Translations under genes and position numbers: made by a program
Notes under the pieces: model-generated
What the model saw: the letters and a program-made list of their open reading frames with translations, nothing else
Told to the model about the DNA's origin: nothing
Database searches by the model: none
In this document: positions 15,226 to 21,720 of the stretch, piece by piece
Layout of the letters: each line of letters begins with the position of its first letter
Numbering within the stretch: the stretch's first letter is position 1
Source of the DNA: a virus
Strand: one strand, 5' to 3'
IMG/VR virus record: IMGVR_UViG_3300030098_002925
Location: 1-25,175 of that record
Length of the DNA stretch: 25,175 bases

Positions 15226-15841
15226 ACAACAAATGTTGGACGGTTTTGCCGAACAAAAGGGAGAAGCAAAATATGGACTGTATCGGAACGCCTCAAACGC
15301 GGCGCGATATGCGAAAAAAAATAGCACCCTGTTGGTGGTGATAATTGTGTTGCTGGCGTTTATTTTAATTGAGGACAAATGGCTATCTGACGAACAGGAA
15401 CAAACCACCGGCTTAAAACTACAAGCGGCGGAACATTTGGCGATTATTTCAGAACAGAAAAAACTAATTGAAACCCTGCACCATCATAAAGATGAATTCG
15501 ATGCGCGGGAGTTGGCGCAACTAAAAAAAATCCGACAATTAGCCGAAAGCGATTTGGTTTACAAAGGGATGCTATTTGATGAGCCGAATTTCTATATTTC
15601 CGCAGAAATGAAAAATGAATTTCGCCGACAGGGCCATTATGGAGAGCCGCACAAATTTACATTCTCGCGTTGGCACATTGCCTTGCGGGCCAGAATTATT
15701 GACCAATGCATTGCCGACAACAAAGTGAACAGTTTGCGCTGGTTTGCGGAACAAGATGGTTGGCAGTTGATTGATGAGAAACGCCGACTCGCTGCCGCGT
15801 TGGTGTTGGCCGAGGACACAGAAACCGCTTCCAATGATTAA
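15212..15841 (+). CDS. Single-pass membrane protein with coiled coil (209 aa)
   Basis: The start is ATG 15212, overlapping RHH gene 1 and preceded by no strong SD. Residues 1-37 are polar (MEENEQQMLDGFAEQKGEAK), residues 38-53 form one transmembrane helix (STLLVVIIVLLAFILI), and residues 56-115 are charged and coiled-coil-like. A compact C-terminal part follows (RWHIALRARIIDQCIADNKV, SLRWFAEQDGWQLIDEKRRL). Topology is probably N-in with the larger domain outside the cytoplasm. I do not recognise the family. Being between two RHH regulators and next to the integrase, it may be a lysogenic-conversion or superinfection-exclusion factor; that is inference from position only. Confidence 0.7.
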   Translation: MEENEQQMLDGFAEQKGEAKYGLYRNASNAARYAKKNSTLLVVIIVLLAFILIEDKWLSDEQEQTTGLKLQAAEHLAIISEQKKLIETLHHHKDEFDARELAQLKKIRQLAESDLVYKGMLFDEPNFYISAEMKNEFRRQGHYGEPHKFTFSRWHIALRARIIDQCIADNKVNSLRWFAEQDGWQLIDEKRRLAAALVLAEDTETASND

Positions 15842-15854
15842 CCTTTTTTTTCTC

Positions 15855-15894
15855 AGGTGATGCCACACCTTTTTTGCAGGGTGATGCCCCACCT
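15855..15894. promoter_or_regulatory. Paired operator-like repeats before the second RHH gene
   Basis: AGGTGATGCCACACCT (15855-15870) and GGGTGATGCCCCACCT (15879-15894) are near-identical direct repeats 24 bp apart. Each contains GGTG-N6-CACC. They fill the space between the membrane-protein stop and ATG 15901, ending 6 bp before it. The spacing of just over two helical turns suits cooperative binding of RHH dimers on one face of the DNA. A run of T lies between the stop codon and the first copy. Confidence 0.6.
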
Positions 15895-15900
15895 AAAACC

Positions 15901-16077
15901 ATGAACAACAACATAAAAATAAACTTTGAGATAAATCCAGAACAGCGAGAGAAGCTGAAAGTTTTGTCCCGCGTAACTGGAGTTCGTTTATCCGAGATGT
16001 ATCGCCAAGTTTTTAAGCGCGGCATGGAGGAATACGACGGCGTAGAAAAATTTGAACCACTTAAATTGTTGAAATAG
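15901..16077 (+). CDS. Ribbon-helix-helix regulator 2 (58 aa)
   Basis: I place the start at ATG 15901. A TTG at 15874 is in frame but would run through the operator repeats. The 58 residues show the RHH plan: strand IKINFEI, helix A NPEQREKLKVLSRVTG, turn VRLS, helix B EMYRQVFKRGMEEY and a short tail. It is clearly different in sequence from RHH 1, so the two are probably not recent duplicates. With paired repeats ending 6 bp upstream of its ATG it is a good candidate for negative autoregulation. Together with RHH 1 it may form the switch controlling lysogeny or replication in this phage. Confidence 0.75.
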   Translation: MNNNIKINFEINPEQREKLKVLSRVTGVRLSEMYRQVFKRGMEEYDGVEKFEPLKLLK

Positions 16078-16087
16078 TAGTTCCACA

Positions 16088-16195
16088 ATGCGTTCCCCCA
16101 AACGAAACATATCCGCCCTAGAGGCTTTCGGAATCACGGCACTAATGATCGCGTGGTTCTTCCTCTATTGGATAGGCGCAGCCGCATTTCTCTGA
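16088..16195 (+). CDS. 35-aa single-pass membrane peptide
   Basis: This small ORF from ATG 16088 begins 10 bases after RHH gene 2. It encodes a basic N-terminus (MRSPKRNISALEAFG) followed by a hydrophobic helix (ITALMIAWFFLYWIGAAAFL) reaching the C-terminus. It would sit in the inner membrane with its N-terminus inside. Such tiny membrane peptides occur in phage early regions, but nothing links this one to a known family. Its coding status is moderate; the positive-inside pattern and clean fit between neighbours support it. Confidence 0.5.
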   Translation: MRSPKRNISALEAFGITALMIAWFFLYWIGAAAFL

Positions 16196-16231
16196 ATAAC
16201 TGTGGCCATTTGTTCAGAGATCAAGGGTGGT

Positions 16232-16266
16232 GGGTGGCTGGAGTTTGTCAGTAGCTCCAGTCACCC
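16232..16266 (+). promoter_or_regulatory. 12-bp hairpin in the leader of the VSR-like nuclease gene
   Basis: GGGTGGCTGGAG (16232-16243) pairs with CTCCAGTCACCC (16255-16266) over 12 positions with a single G-T wobble and an 11-nt loop. It ends 9 bases before ATG 16276, where a ribosome binding site would normally lie, and no SD is seen. A run of T does not follow, so translation control or RNA processing is likelier than termination. Confidence 0.6.
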
Positions 16267-16275
16267 ATCTATTTT

Positions 16276-16626
16276 ATGGGGGAGAGAAGCATTCTGGAGC
16301 GGCGGTTCATTCTGTATTGGGATGGATTGGATGGGCCAGAATTGTGTGAAGAACTCAAGTTCCACCCGACTCGCAAGTGGCGATTTGACTTCGCCCACGA
16401 ACAAACGCAAGTCGCTATTGAAATTGAGGGAGGCGTGTGGAACCAGAGTCGCCACACAAAGCCCGCTGGATTTATCAAGGACTGCGAGAAGTACAACGCT
16501 GCCACGGCTCTCGGCTGGCGGATATTCAGACTGCCCGGCTACCTCATCACTCTCCCAAACCTCCAGCAAATAAAAGATTTTATAGAATGCCAGACGACCA
16601 CGCCAAATTCAGCCCCAGCGCATTGA
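16276..16626 (+). CDS. VSR/DUF559-like endonuclease (116 aa)
   Basis: The start ATG 16276 places MGERSILERRFILYWDGLDG at the N-terminus, as expected for this phage nuclease family. Key features: KFHPTRKWRFDFAH, with Asp in the first catalytic strand; VAIEIEGGVW, with Glu residues in the second; then GF-KDCEKYNAATALGWRIFRL, the helix and strand shared by very-short-patch-repair and DUF559-type PD-(D/E)XK enzymes. In phages such proteins are placed with replication and recombination genes and may nick or resolve DNA. The gene overlaps the next ORF by 40 bases. A 12-bp hairpin occupies its translation leader. Confidence 0.75.
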   Translation: MGERSILERRFILYWDGLDGPELCEELKFHPTRKWRFDFAHEQTQVAIEIEGGVWNQSRHTKPAGFIKDCEKYNAATALGWRIFRLPGYLITLPNLQQIKDFIECQTTTPNSAPAH

Positions 16627-16772
16627 AACATTATGCGGCGTGTCCGCAGTGGAGGAACGACGAGTCTGGCGACTCCACCGCAGCCGACGAAGGCACAATG
16701 CTCCACGATGTAATGGAGAGATGGGCCAAATGGTTGAGGGAAGGGAAGGAGGCTTCTGACAATGCTGACTGA
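16587..16772 (+). CDS. Cas4/RecB-like nuclease, N-terminal part in a separate ORF (61 aa)
   Basis: From ATG 16587 the product reads MPDDHAKFSPSALKHYAACP and contains Cys19, expected to be the first of four Fe-S ligands, then DEGTMLHDVMERWAKWL with His40 in the EGT-X-X-H motif. These are the standard first motifs of Cas4/AddB-type PD-(D/E)XK nucleases. The frame then stops at TGA 16770-16772, while the rest of the nuclease continues in another frame from ATG 16762. The 11-bp overlap and strong SD for the second ORF argue for two polypeptides that assemble. A sequencing error or programmed shift remains possible. Confidence 0.7.
   Translation: MPDDHAKFSPSALKHYAACPQWRNDESGDSTAADEGTMLHDVMERWAKWLREGKEASDNAD
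16746..16752 (+). promoter_or_regulatory. Strong ribosome binding site for the second nuclease ORF
   Basis: AAGGAGG at 16746-16752, 9 bases before ATG 16762, is one of the two best Shine-Dalgarno sequences seen in the window; most other starts lack one. It lies within the end of the first nuclease ORF and decides the start of the second. Confidence 0.75.
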
Positions 16773-17697
16773 TTTTAAGCTGGGTGACTACACGGACAAG
16801 CAGGAAGAGGCATTGGCCGAGGCGATGAAAATAATGGAGCCGTTGTTGCTCCAAGCGGAGGAAGCACATCTTGAAATGCGAGTGGAAATCCCCGGCATTA
16901 CATGGGGAACCAGTGATGTTGTTTTGAGGACGGGCAAACGCCTTACTCTGGTGGATTACAAATTTGGGGAGTGGCTAGTGGACGACCCCGAAGACAACTA
17001 CCAAGCCCGCGCATACACGCTTGGTGCGTTTCATGCCTTTCCAGATTGCACCACCGCCGAGTTCATTTTCCTCACGCCAAAGCGCAAACACATTCAGCGT
17101 CACACTTTTACTCGCGAGGAAGCAATGGGGTGGACGGCGAAGCTGAAGGCGATTGTTGAGCGGGCCGCTGATCCAGCCGCGCCCTACAAACCGGATAGCG
17201 AAAACTGCCTTTTCTGCGGAAACAAAACCGACTGCCCCGAACTACTCAAACGATCAATGGACATAGCAAAAGATACGGACGGACTGCAATTACCGGAAAC
17301 AATGCAAACCACGGCACTCACTGATCCAACGCAAATGAAACGCGCCCTTGATGTGGCGGCAGTGGTGGAGCGGTGGGCGAAGAACGTGCGGAGTGCTGCG
17401 TTGGAACTGCGCTTGGAAGGCGTGGAGATACCGGGGTACGACCTCAAGCAAACGCGAGGCAACCGGAAGATTTCAGATGTTGGGGGAGTTTGGTCAAACC
17501 TTAAAGATCATCTAACGGAGGAAGAATTTTTAGAGTGCTGCTCCATGTCGGTCACGGCGTTGGAGAAGTCACTGAAAGCACAAGCCCCACGGGGTCAGAA
17601 GAAGGAATTTGCCGCGTCCACTTTGGAAGCCTTGGAAAGTACCGGGCTGGTGAGACGCGGCGACGACAAGACTTACTTGTCGAAAACACGAAAATAA
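16762..17697 (+). CDS. Cas4/RecB-like Fe-S exonuclease, catalytic part (311 aa)
   Basis: The start ATG 16762 has a canonical SD. Motifs: GTSDVV with Asp52, LVDYKFG with Asp65 and Lys67, and NYQARAY with Gln81 and Tyr85 form the PD-(D/E)XK active site and QXXXY helix. CLFCGNKTDC (Cys149, Cys152, Cys158) gives the three C-terminal ligands of a 4Fe-4S cluster, as in Cas4 and AddB. The first Cys and the motif I His are missing here and lie in the 61-residue ORF upstream, in another frame. The C-terminal 140 residues are helical and basic. A 5'-3' or 3'-5' exonuclease working with the following putative ssDNA-binding protein in recombination is inferred. Confidence 0.85.
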   Translation: MLTDFKLGDYTDKQEEALAEAMKIMEPLLLQAEEAHLEMRVEIPGITWGTSDVVLRTGKRLTLVDYKFGEWLVDDPEDNYQARAYTLGAFHAFPDCTTAEFIFLTPKRKHIQRHTFTREEAMGWTAKLKAIVERAADPAAPYKPDSENCLFCGNKTDCPELLKRSMDIAKDTDGLQLPETMQTTALTDPTQMKRALDVAAVVERWAKNVRSAALELRLEGVEIPGYDLKQTRGNRKISDVGGVWSNLKDHLTEEEFLECCSMSVTALEKSLKAQAPRGQKKEFAASTLEALESTGLVRRGDDKTYLSKTRK

Positions 17698-17706
17698 ATA
17701 CACGAT

Positions 17707-18420
17707 ATGCCCAAAACATTATCTAAAAAAGAAGGGGCGACCACTGCTGTCGCCGTCGCGCAACCCGCTGTTGGAGTTGTTGGTGAAATCACTGCGAGTG
17801 ATCTGGTCATTCCAAACATTCGTATTGCCCACAAGACGGGTGAGTTGGGGGAATTGTTTGAACCCGGCTCCATCGTTTTAAATGGGGAGTATGCACTGCT
17901 TGGATGTCGCTCCGACGACCGGGAAAACGTGAAGGAAGACCCGGTTCTGATGACCGTTACCAGCGCGGAAAAATACTACAAGGAGAAGATTGCTTTCGGC
18001 GGCGAGGAAGCCCCGAAAACGGCAAGAACTCTGGACGAAGTATCCGACCTCGGCGGCTCGCTGGAATTTGGAGCGGACAAGCCGTGGATTGCATGCTTGA
18101 AAACCACTGTTTGTGTGAAAGGTGATGATCCAGCGTTTTTCCCATTCAGTTACAACGATGAAACGTATGCGTTTGCCACGTTGGATTTTGGGTCGTGGAG
18201 TTCCTACAACTATGCCGGGAAACAAATCCTCACGGCATCGTCGCTGAATTTCCAAGATGCCGAGAAATATCCACACGGATTGGCTCACGGGTCTTGGGAA
18301 CTCACGACCATTAAGCGGTCGATGAAGGACAATACCAAGTATTGGTGTCCTGCCGTTAAGAGCGGGAAAATCAACGACACGGAATTTGCGGAATGGGCCG
18401 CTACCTACTTCGCCCAGTAG
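17707..18420 (+). CDS. Putative ssDNA-binding protein (237 aa)
   Basis: ATG 17707 follows the nuclease by 9 bases. The N-terminus is flexible and Ala/Val-rich. The centre has beta strands with aromatic residues (NIRIAHKTGEL, EYALLGCRSDD, DPVLMTVTSAEKYYKEKI) and a later block YAFATLDFGSWSSYNYAGKQ. The end is acidic to aromatic (FAEWAATYFAQ), although not the DDxIPF type of cellular SSB. Phages often encode a protein of this size and character between a Cas4/RecB-like nuclease and the DNA polymerase, acting as ssDNA-binding or annealing protein. I cannot identify an OB-fold with certainty by eye, so the function is inferred from place and composition. Confidence 0.55.
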   Translation: MPKTLSKKEGATTAVAVAQPAVGVVGEITASDLVIPNIRIAHKTGELGELFEPGSIVLNGEYALLGCRSDDRENVKEDPVLMTVTSAEKYYKEKIAFGGEEAPKTARTLDEVSDLGGSLEFGADKPWIACLKTTVCVKGDDPAFFPFSYNDETYAFATLDFGSWSSYNYAGKQILTASSLNFQDAEKYPHGLAHGSWELTTIKRSMKDNTKYWCPAVKSGKINDTEFAEWAATYFAQ

Positions 18421-18452
18421 GCAGGGGGAACGCCACACGGGAGGAACCGAGG

Positions 18453-18489
18453 CGGCGGCACTGTTTTTTTTGCTTTGGCAGTGTCGCCG
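18453..18489 (+). promoter_or_regulatory. 11-bp hairpin with T-rich loop before the polymerase genes
   Basis: CGGCGGCACTG (18453-18463) pairs with CAGTGTCGCCG (18479-18489), eleven positions with one G-T wobble. The 15-nt loop contains eight T in a row. It lies in the 102-bp gap between the putative SSB gene and the leader ORF. T lies in the loop and not after the stem, so it is not a standard terminator; transcript processing, stability control or a recognition site are options. Confidence 0.55.
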
Positions 18490-18522
18490 TTCTCACCCCT
18501 CCACAAACAAGGAGATACAACT

Positions 18523-18585
18523 ATGCAATTACAACTTTTTACAATAGGCACTAATGGGGATTATGTCTACTGGCATCGCGATTGA
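18523..18585 (+). CDS. 20-codon leader ORF overlapping the polymerase start
   Basis: ATG 18523 is preceded by AAGGAG (18509-18514) at an ideal 8-base spacing. It opens a short frame encoding MQLQLFTIGTNGDYVYWHRD, ending at TGA 18583-18585, 32 bases inside the polymerase gene in a different frame. The polymerase starts have no comparable SD, so ribosomes probably load here and reinitiate on ATG 18554 or 18563. The peptide itself has no recognisable motif and may matter only as a translational coupler. Confidence 0.5.
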   Translation: MQLQLFTIGTNGDYVYWHRD

Positions 18586-20296
18586 TTTCGAGACGTATTA
18601 CGCGGCGGACTATTCCGTCAGAACTCTTGGGCCAGATGGGTACTGCCGTCATCCTCAATTCGACCCCTACCTCGTATCAATATATGGGGATGGGTTTGAC
18701 TATGTAGGCCCGACCGAATGTGCGCCGTGGGATACGATTCCTGCGGACGCACATTTTGTCGCCCACAACGCCGGGTTCGACTCGGTGGTTTTCCAAGCGG
18801 CCCAGCGGGACGGCATGATTCCAGAGCGAATCAAACCAAGCTGGAGTTGTTCCGCGAATCTCTCCGTTTATATCCAAGCTCCGCGTTCGCTCAAGGGGGT
18901 TGCGGAACAAATGTTGGGGGTAAAACCTGACAAGGCAGTGCGGGACGGCATGAAGGGCAAGCTGCCCAAGGACTTATCCGAGGACGAACTCAAGTCGCTC
19001 CTCGACTACGGGCGAATGGATTCGTTCTACTGCAAACGAGTTTGGGACAACTACAACGAGTTTTGGCCAGCGCAGGAGCAGCAACTAGCCCGTCACACAA
19101 TGACGAGCGGGCAACGGGGAGTCTACATAGATCAAGATTTGTTGAGGCTGGGGCTGGATGTTTTGGCCAACCAGAAAGAACGGAGTGCGAAGATTGTGCC
19201 TTGGGCAAAGGATGACGAACCCGTTAGTTCGCTGAAACATCTGAAGTCATTCTGCGGAAGGGAAGGCATCCCGGCTCCAGCCTCAACAAATCAAAATGAT
19301 CCAGCGTGTGCGGCGTGGGAAGCCGAGTATGGGGAGAAGTATCCAGTTGTTGCGGCATTAAGAGACTGGAGAAAAGCCAACCGATTGCTGCGGCTTTTTG
19401 AAACAGTCCAGACGCGGCTACGTCCCGATGGAACACTGCCCTTTGGCCTCAAGTATTTTGGCGCGGCACTAACGGGAAGGTGGAGCGGCGACACCGGACT
19501 CAATATGCAAAACCTTCCAAGGGGAGAAAGTTTCGGAGTCGATACTCGCAGCCTATTTATCCCACGGCCCGGCAAAAAATTTATTATCTGCGACCTCGCA
19601 CAAATTGAGCCGCGCTGTTTGGCGTGGTTGTGCGGAGACACGGAGTTGCTGGAAATCGTAGCCAGCGGCAAGGACATCTATACCGCCCACGCGATGGCAA
19701 CAATGGGGGCGAAGCGGGTCAGCAAACAGATGCGCCAACTCGCCAAGATTCGCGTTCTTGGATTGGGATATGGGTGTGGGGCGAAGAAGTTTCGCGAGAT
19801 AGCGGCGGGCTGGGGAATTCCTATGACCTCCAGTGAAGCCGAAAGCACCGTTCGCGAATATCGGCGGCAAAATCCCAAGGTACGTTGGTTCTGGAAGGAA
19901 TGCGAAAAAGGCATGAAGGACGAACGCGATCCAGAACACCTCATTTACTTACCCAGCGAGCGGCCAGTCCGATATTTCAACATCCAGCGGGACAAGGGGC
20001 AACTCACTGCCTCCACAACTCGCGGCCAAAACCCCTACTACTGGTACGGTGGGAAGATTTGCGAAAATTTAGTTCAAGCCACGGCCCGCGACGTTTTTGC
20101 CGACTGCTATGCGCGTGTTTTGAACGCGGGATTTGAGGTTGTTTGGTCAGTCCACGACGAACTCATTGTTGAAGTTGATGAGGACGACCAAGATGCAGCC
20201 AAAGAAATAGAAAATTTAATGAGCATAACTCCAGAGTGGCTGGAGGGTTGCCCGATTGGTGCGGAAGCCTATGAGGCCACAAAATATACAAAATGA
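18554..20296 (+). CDS. DNA polymerase I, family A, with 3'-5' exonuclease domain (580 aa)
   Basis: Residues 1-170 form the proofreading domain: ExoI DFETY (Asp11, Glu13), ExoII VAHNAGFDS (residues 69-77) and ExoIII YGRMD (152-156). The polymerase domain has motif A DLAQIEPRCLAWL (Asp347), motif B RQLAKIRVLGLGYG (Arg394, Lys398, Tyr406) and motif C SVHDELIV (His534, Asp535). The position matching Phe762 of E. coli Pol I is Leu402; in viruses, Leu here has been associated with temperate or slower-replicating phages, which agrees with the integrase. No 5'-3' exonuclease domain is present, as usual for phages. The start may be ATG 18554 or 18563; both keep the DFE motif. It should be the replicative polymerase, working with the primase and helicase downstream. 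Confidence 0.95.
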   Translation: MGIMSTGIAIDFETYYAADYSVRTLGPDGYCRHPQFDPYLVSIYGDGFDYVGPTECAPWDTIPADAHFVAHNAGFDSVVFQAAQRDGMIPERIKPSWSCSANLSVYIQAPRSLKGVAEQMLGVKPDKAVRDGMKGKLPKDLSEDELKSLLDYGRMDSFYCKRVWDNYNEFWPAQEQQLARHTMTSGQRGVYIDQDLLRLGLDVLANQKERSAKIVPWAKDDEPVSSLKHLKSFCGREGIPAPASTNQNDPACAAWEAEYGEKYPVVAALRDWRKANRLLRLFETVQTRLRPDGTLPFGLKYFGAALTGRWSGDTGLNMQNLPRGESFGVDTRSLFIPRPGKKFIICDLAQIEPRCLAWLCGDTELLEIVASGKDIYTAHAMATMGAKRVSKQMRQLAKIRVLGLGYGCGAKKFREIAAGWGIPMTSSEAESTVREYRRQNPKVRWFWKECEKGMKDERDPEHLIYLPSERPVRYFNIQRDKGQLTASTTRGQNPYYWYGGKICENLVQATARDVFADCYARVLNAGFEVVWSVHDELIVEVDEDDQDAAKEIENLMSITPEWLEGCPIGAEAYEATKYTK

Positions 20297-20610
20297 AATC
20301 ACTCAAAAAAGGACGGGCGGCTCGCGATGCCGCGATGGAAGAATCCAGTGGGGGCGCGAACGAGGCATGGAAGGAAGCCGCGCTTGATGCCATTTATGCC
20401 GCTGCCAAACGGCGCGACACACTTATCGTTGACGACATCTGGGCGCACTTTCGCTCCAGTGAAACCACAAAGGATTTGCGAGCCGTGGGGCCGCTCATGC
20501 GGGTCGCCCAGCGGGAAGGGTGGATTATTCCAACGGGTGAATTTCGCCCGTCGTATGTGCCAAGCCACCACGCTACTCCACGCAGAGTTTGGGAATCTAA
20601 AATCAAATGA
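20293..20610 (+). CDS. Winged-helix-like phage protein (105 aa)
   Basis: ATG 20293 overlaps the polymerase stop (ATGA). After a basic N-terminus, residues 25-85 read as helix-turn-helix-like: ALDAIYAAAKRRDTLIVDDI, then WAHFRSS, then DLRAVGPLMRVAQREGWIIP with the closing GWI-PTG wing. Small phage proteins of this form occur beside replication genes and may bind DNA. The C-terminal 20 residues (SYVPSHHATPRRVWESKIK) are basic and unstructured. It is translationally coupled to the polymerase and the kinase; no precise function can be given. Confidence 0.6.
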   Translation: MKSLKKGRAARDAAMEESSGGANEAWKEAALDAIYAAAKRRDTLIVDDIWAHFRSSETTKDLRAVGPLMRVAQREGWIIPTGEFRPSYVPSHHATPRRVWESKIK

Positions 20611-21110
20611 AACTAATCGGACTAACAGGCAAAAAACGCAGCGGCAAAGACGCCGTTTTCAAAATACTGGACAGGCCCAAGGTGGCGCGGGCTGCATTTG
20701 CCGACAACCTCAAGCGGGAGATTGCCCACATCACGGGGTTTCCGGTGTGGCAAGTTGAGGAAGAGAAGGAGTCGTTGCGGCTTTTGCTCCAAGCGTGGGG
20801 CGCGGACTTCCGCCGCAAATTCTTCGGGGAGGACTACTGGATAAAGGCGATGGATGCCGACCTCCAGAACCTTGAATTGGAAGGCTTTGAAACTGCCATC
20901 ATTACAGATGTTCGTTATCCGAATGAGGCGGAATACATCAAAGGGCAGGGCGGAACCGTTGTGCGAGTCGTGCGGGGAACCGACTCAACCGACCAACACT
21001 CCAGCGAAACAGCAATGGACGACTATCCAGTCGATTTCACCATCAATAACTGTGGCACGTTGGATGATCTCGCAGTAGAAACTAATAAAATGTGGAAACA
21101 ATATGTGTGA
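20607..21110 (+). CDS. Deoxynucleoside monophosphate kinase-like (167 aa)
   Basis: The start ATG 20607 overlaps the previous stop. The N-terminus MKLIGLTGKKRSGKDAVFKI is the P-loop of phage dNMP kinases (GKKRSGKD). RLLLQAWGADFRRKFFGEDY, then WIKAMDADL, matches the conserved nucleotide-binding region of the T4 gene 1 type family, and AIITDVRYPNEAEYIKGQGG, then TVVRVVRG, is its characteristic Walker-B-like strand and following segment. The enzyme converts dNMPs, possibly from degraded host DNA, to dNDPs for phage replication. Length and motif order are normal for the family. Confidence 0.9.
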   Translation: MKLIGLTGKKRSGKDAVFKILDRPKVARAAFADNLKREIAHITGFPVWQVEEEKESLRLLLQAWGADFRRKFFGEDYWIKAMDADLQNLELEGFETAIITDVRYPNEAEYIKGQGGTVVRVVRGTDSTDQHSSETAMDDYPVDFTINNCGTLDDLAVETNKMWKQYV

Positions 21111-21243
21111 ATACGATGACGACTACACGGAGTTTGAAGATCAGTGTCGCGATTGCGGCTCCACGTTCACGAATGAAGGACTGCACGGACTAAACCCCTG
21201 CCCACACTGCGAGGAAGAAGACAATGCCGAGGCCGAAAGCTGA
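21103..21243 (+). CDS. Zinc-ribbon mini-protein (46 aa)
   Basis: ATG 21103 overlaps the kinase stop. The acidic 46-residue product has two CXXC knuckles: Cys15-Arg-Asp-Cys18 and Cys33-Pro-His-Cys36, spaced as in a zinc ribbon. The C-terminal end is Glu-rich and its coding overlaps the start of the next gene by 20 bases. Such small zinc ribbons in phage replication operons are thought to bind nucleic acid or transcription components; the partner here is unknown. The clean Cys pattern gives good confidence that it is a real gene. Confidence 0.75.
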   Translation: MCEYDDDYTEFEDQCRDCGSTFTNEGLHGLNPCPHCEEEDNAEAES

Positions 21244-21475
21244 ATCGTTCTCCGCAAAACAGCGGTTGAAATTTAAGGCGCAGAAGATTGCCGCGAGTAA
21301 AGGGAAACTCCATGTGACTCGTCCGAGTTTGCCGAAGCTGGGACTCCTTTATTTTATCAAGGAGGCAACCCCCGAACAATTGGAAGAACTGATCCAGTAC
21401 ATGGAGAAGGCATTGGAGCCTAAGCTGGAGCGCGTCTATAAAAATGAAATAGAACAGGATTTGTTTGTAACATGA
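21224..21475 (+). CDS. Small hypothetical protein (83 aa)
   Basis: ATG 21224 begins inside the zinc-ribbon gene. The N-terminal 35 residues are strongly basic (MPRPKAESFSAKQRLKFKAQ, KIAASKGK), the rest helical and acidic (ATPEQLEELIQYMEKALEPK). A basic arm joined to an amphipathic helical part suits a small DNA-associated or adaptor protein, but I recognise no family. It overlaps the next gene by four bases (ATGA at 21472), so it belongs to the same translational unit. Confidence 0.65.
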   Translation: MPRPKAESFSAKQRLKFKAQKIAASKGKLHVTRPSLPKLGLLYFIKEATPEQLEELIQYMEKALEPKLERVYKNEIEQDLFVT

Positions 21476-21720
21476 AGATTACTGATCCAACCAAACACGT
21501 TAATGCGGAGGATTGGCACAAGAAATTTAAGAAATTCGCGCACCGGCATGGGCTTTTGGAAAGCGAAGTCGGGCGGCACGAATCCAGAACAATGGCATAT
21601 AGGACAAATTTCCCCGGTCGTGCAAAACGAATTAGATACGCGAGAAAAATGTACGGCGACCCAAAAAAATGGGTGAAATGGGCAGAATCAGATGGAACAA
21701 AAGCTCGTCCCAAAAATTAA
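21472..21720 (+). CDS. Small basic hypothetical protein (82 aa)
   Basis: Starts in an ATGA overlap at 21472 and ends inside the primase gene (29-base overlap). The product is very basic with many aromatic residues: EDWHKKFKKFAHRHGLLESE, RTMAYRTNFPGRAKRIRYAR, DPKKWVKWAES. There is no Cys, signal or membrane segment. Charge suggests nucleic-acid binding; place in the operon, just before primase and helicase, would fit a replication accessory such as a loader, but there is no motif to support that. Confidence 0.6.
   Translation: MKITDPTKHVNAEDWHKKFKKFAHRHGLLESEVGRHESRTMAYRTNFPGRAKRIRYARKMYGDPKKWVKWAESDGTKARPKN

Noticed and set aside
14727-15296. 189-residue open frame on the - strand
   Set aside because: Antisense to the integrase catalytic region, the operator and RHH gene 1, all of which have clear motifs. 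The Ser/Phe-rich peptide shows no domain.
15874-15900. Earlier TTG start for RHH protein 2
   Set aside because: It would add a nine-residue stretch (MQGDAPPKT) encoded by the operator repeat, and homologous RHH proteins start close to the first strand, which matches ATG 15901.
16746-16772. prfB-like programmed +1 frameshift joining the two nuclease ORFs
   Set aside because: The SD ends 17 bases before the TGA, far from the 3-base spacing known to promote such shifts, and there is no slippery run at the stop. Independent initiation at ATG 16762 is simpler, though a sequencing indel is not excluded.
17878-18438. 186-residue open frame on the - strand
   Set aside because: Antisense to the putative SSB gene, which fits the + strand operon. 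No start signal or recognisable motif.
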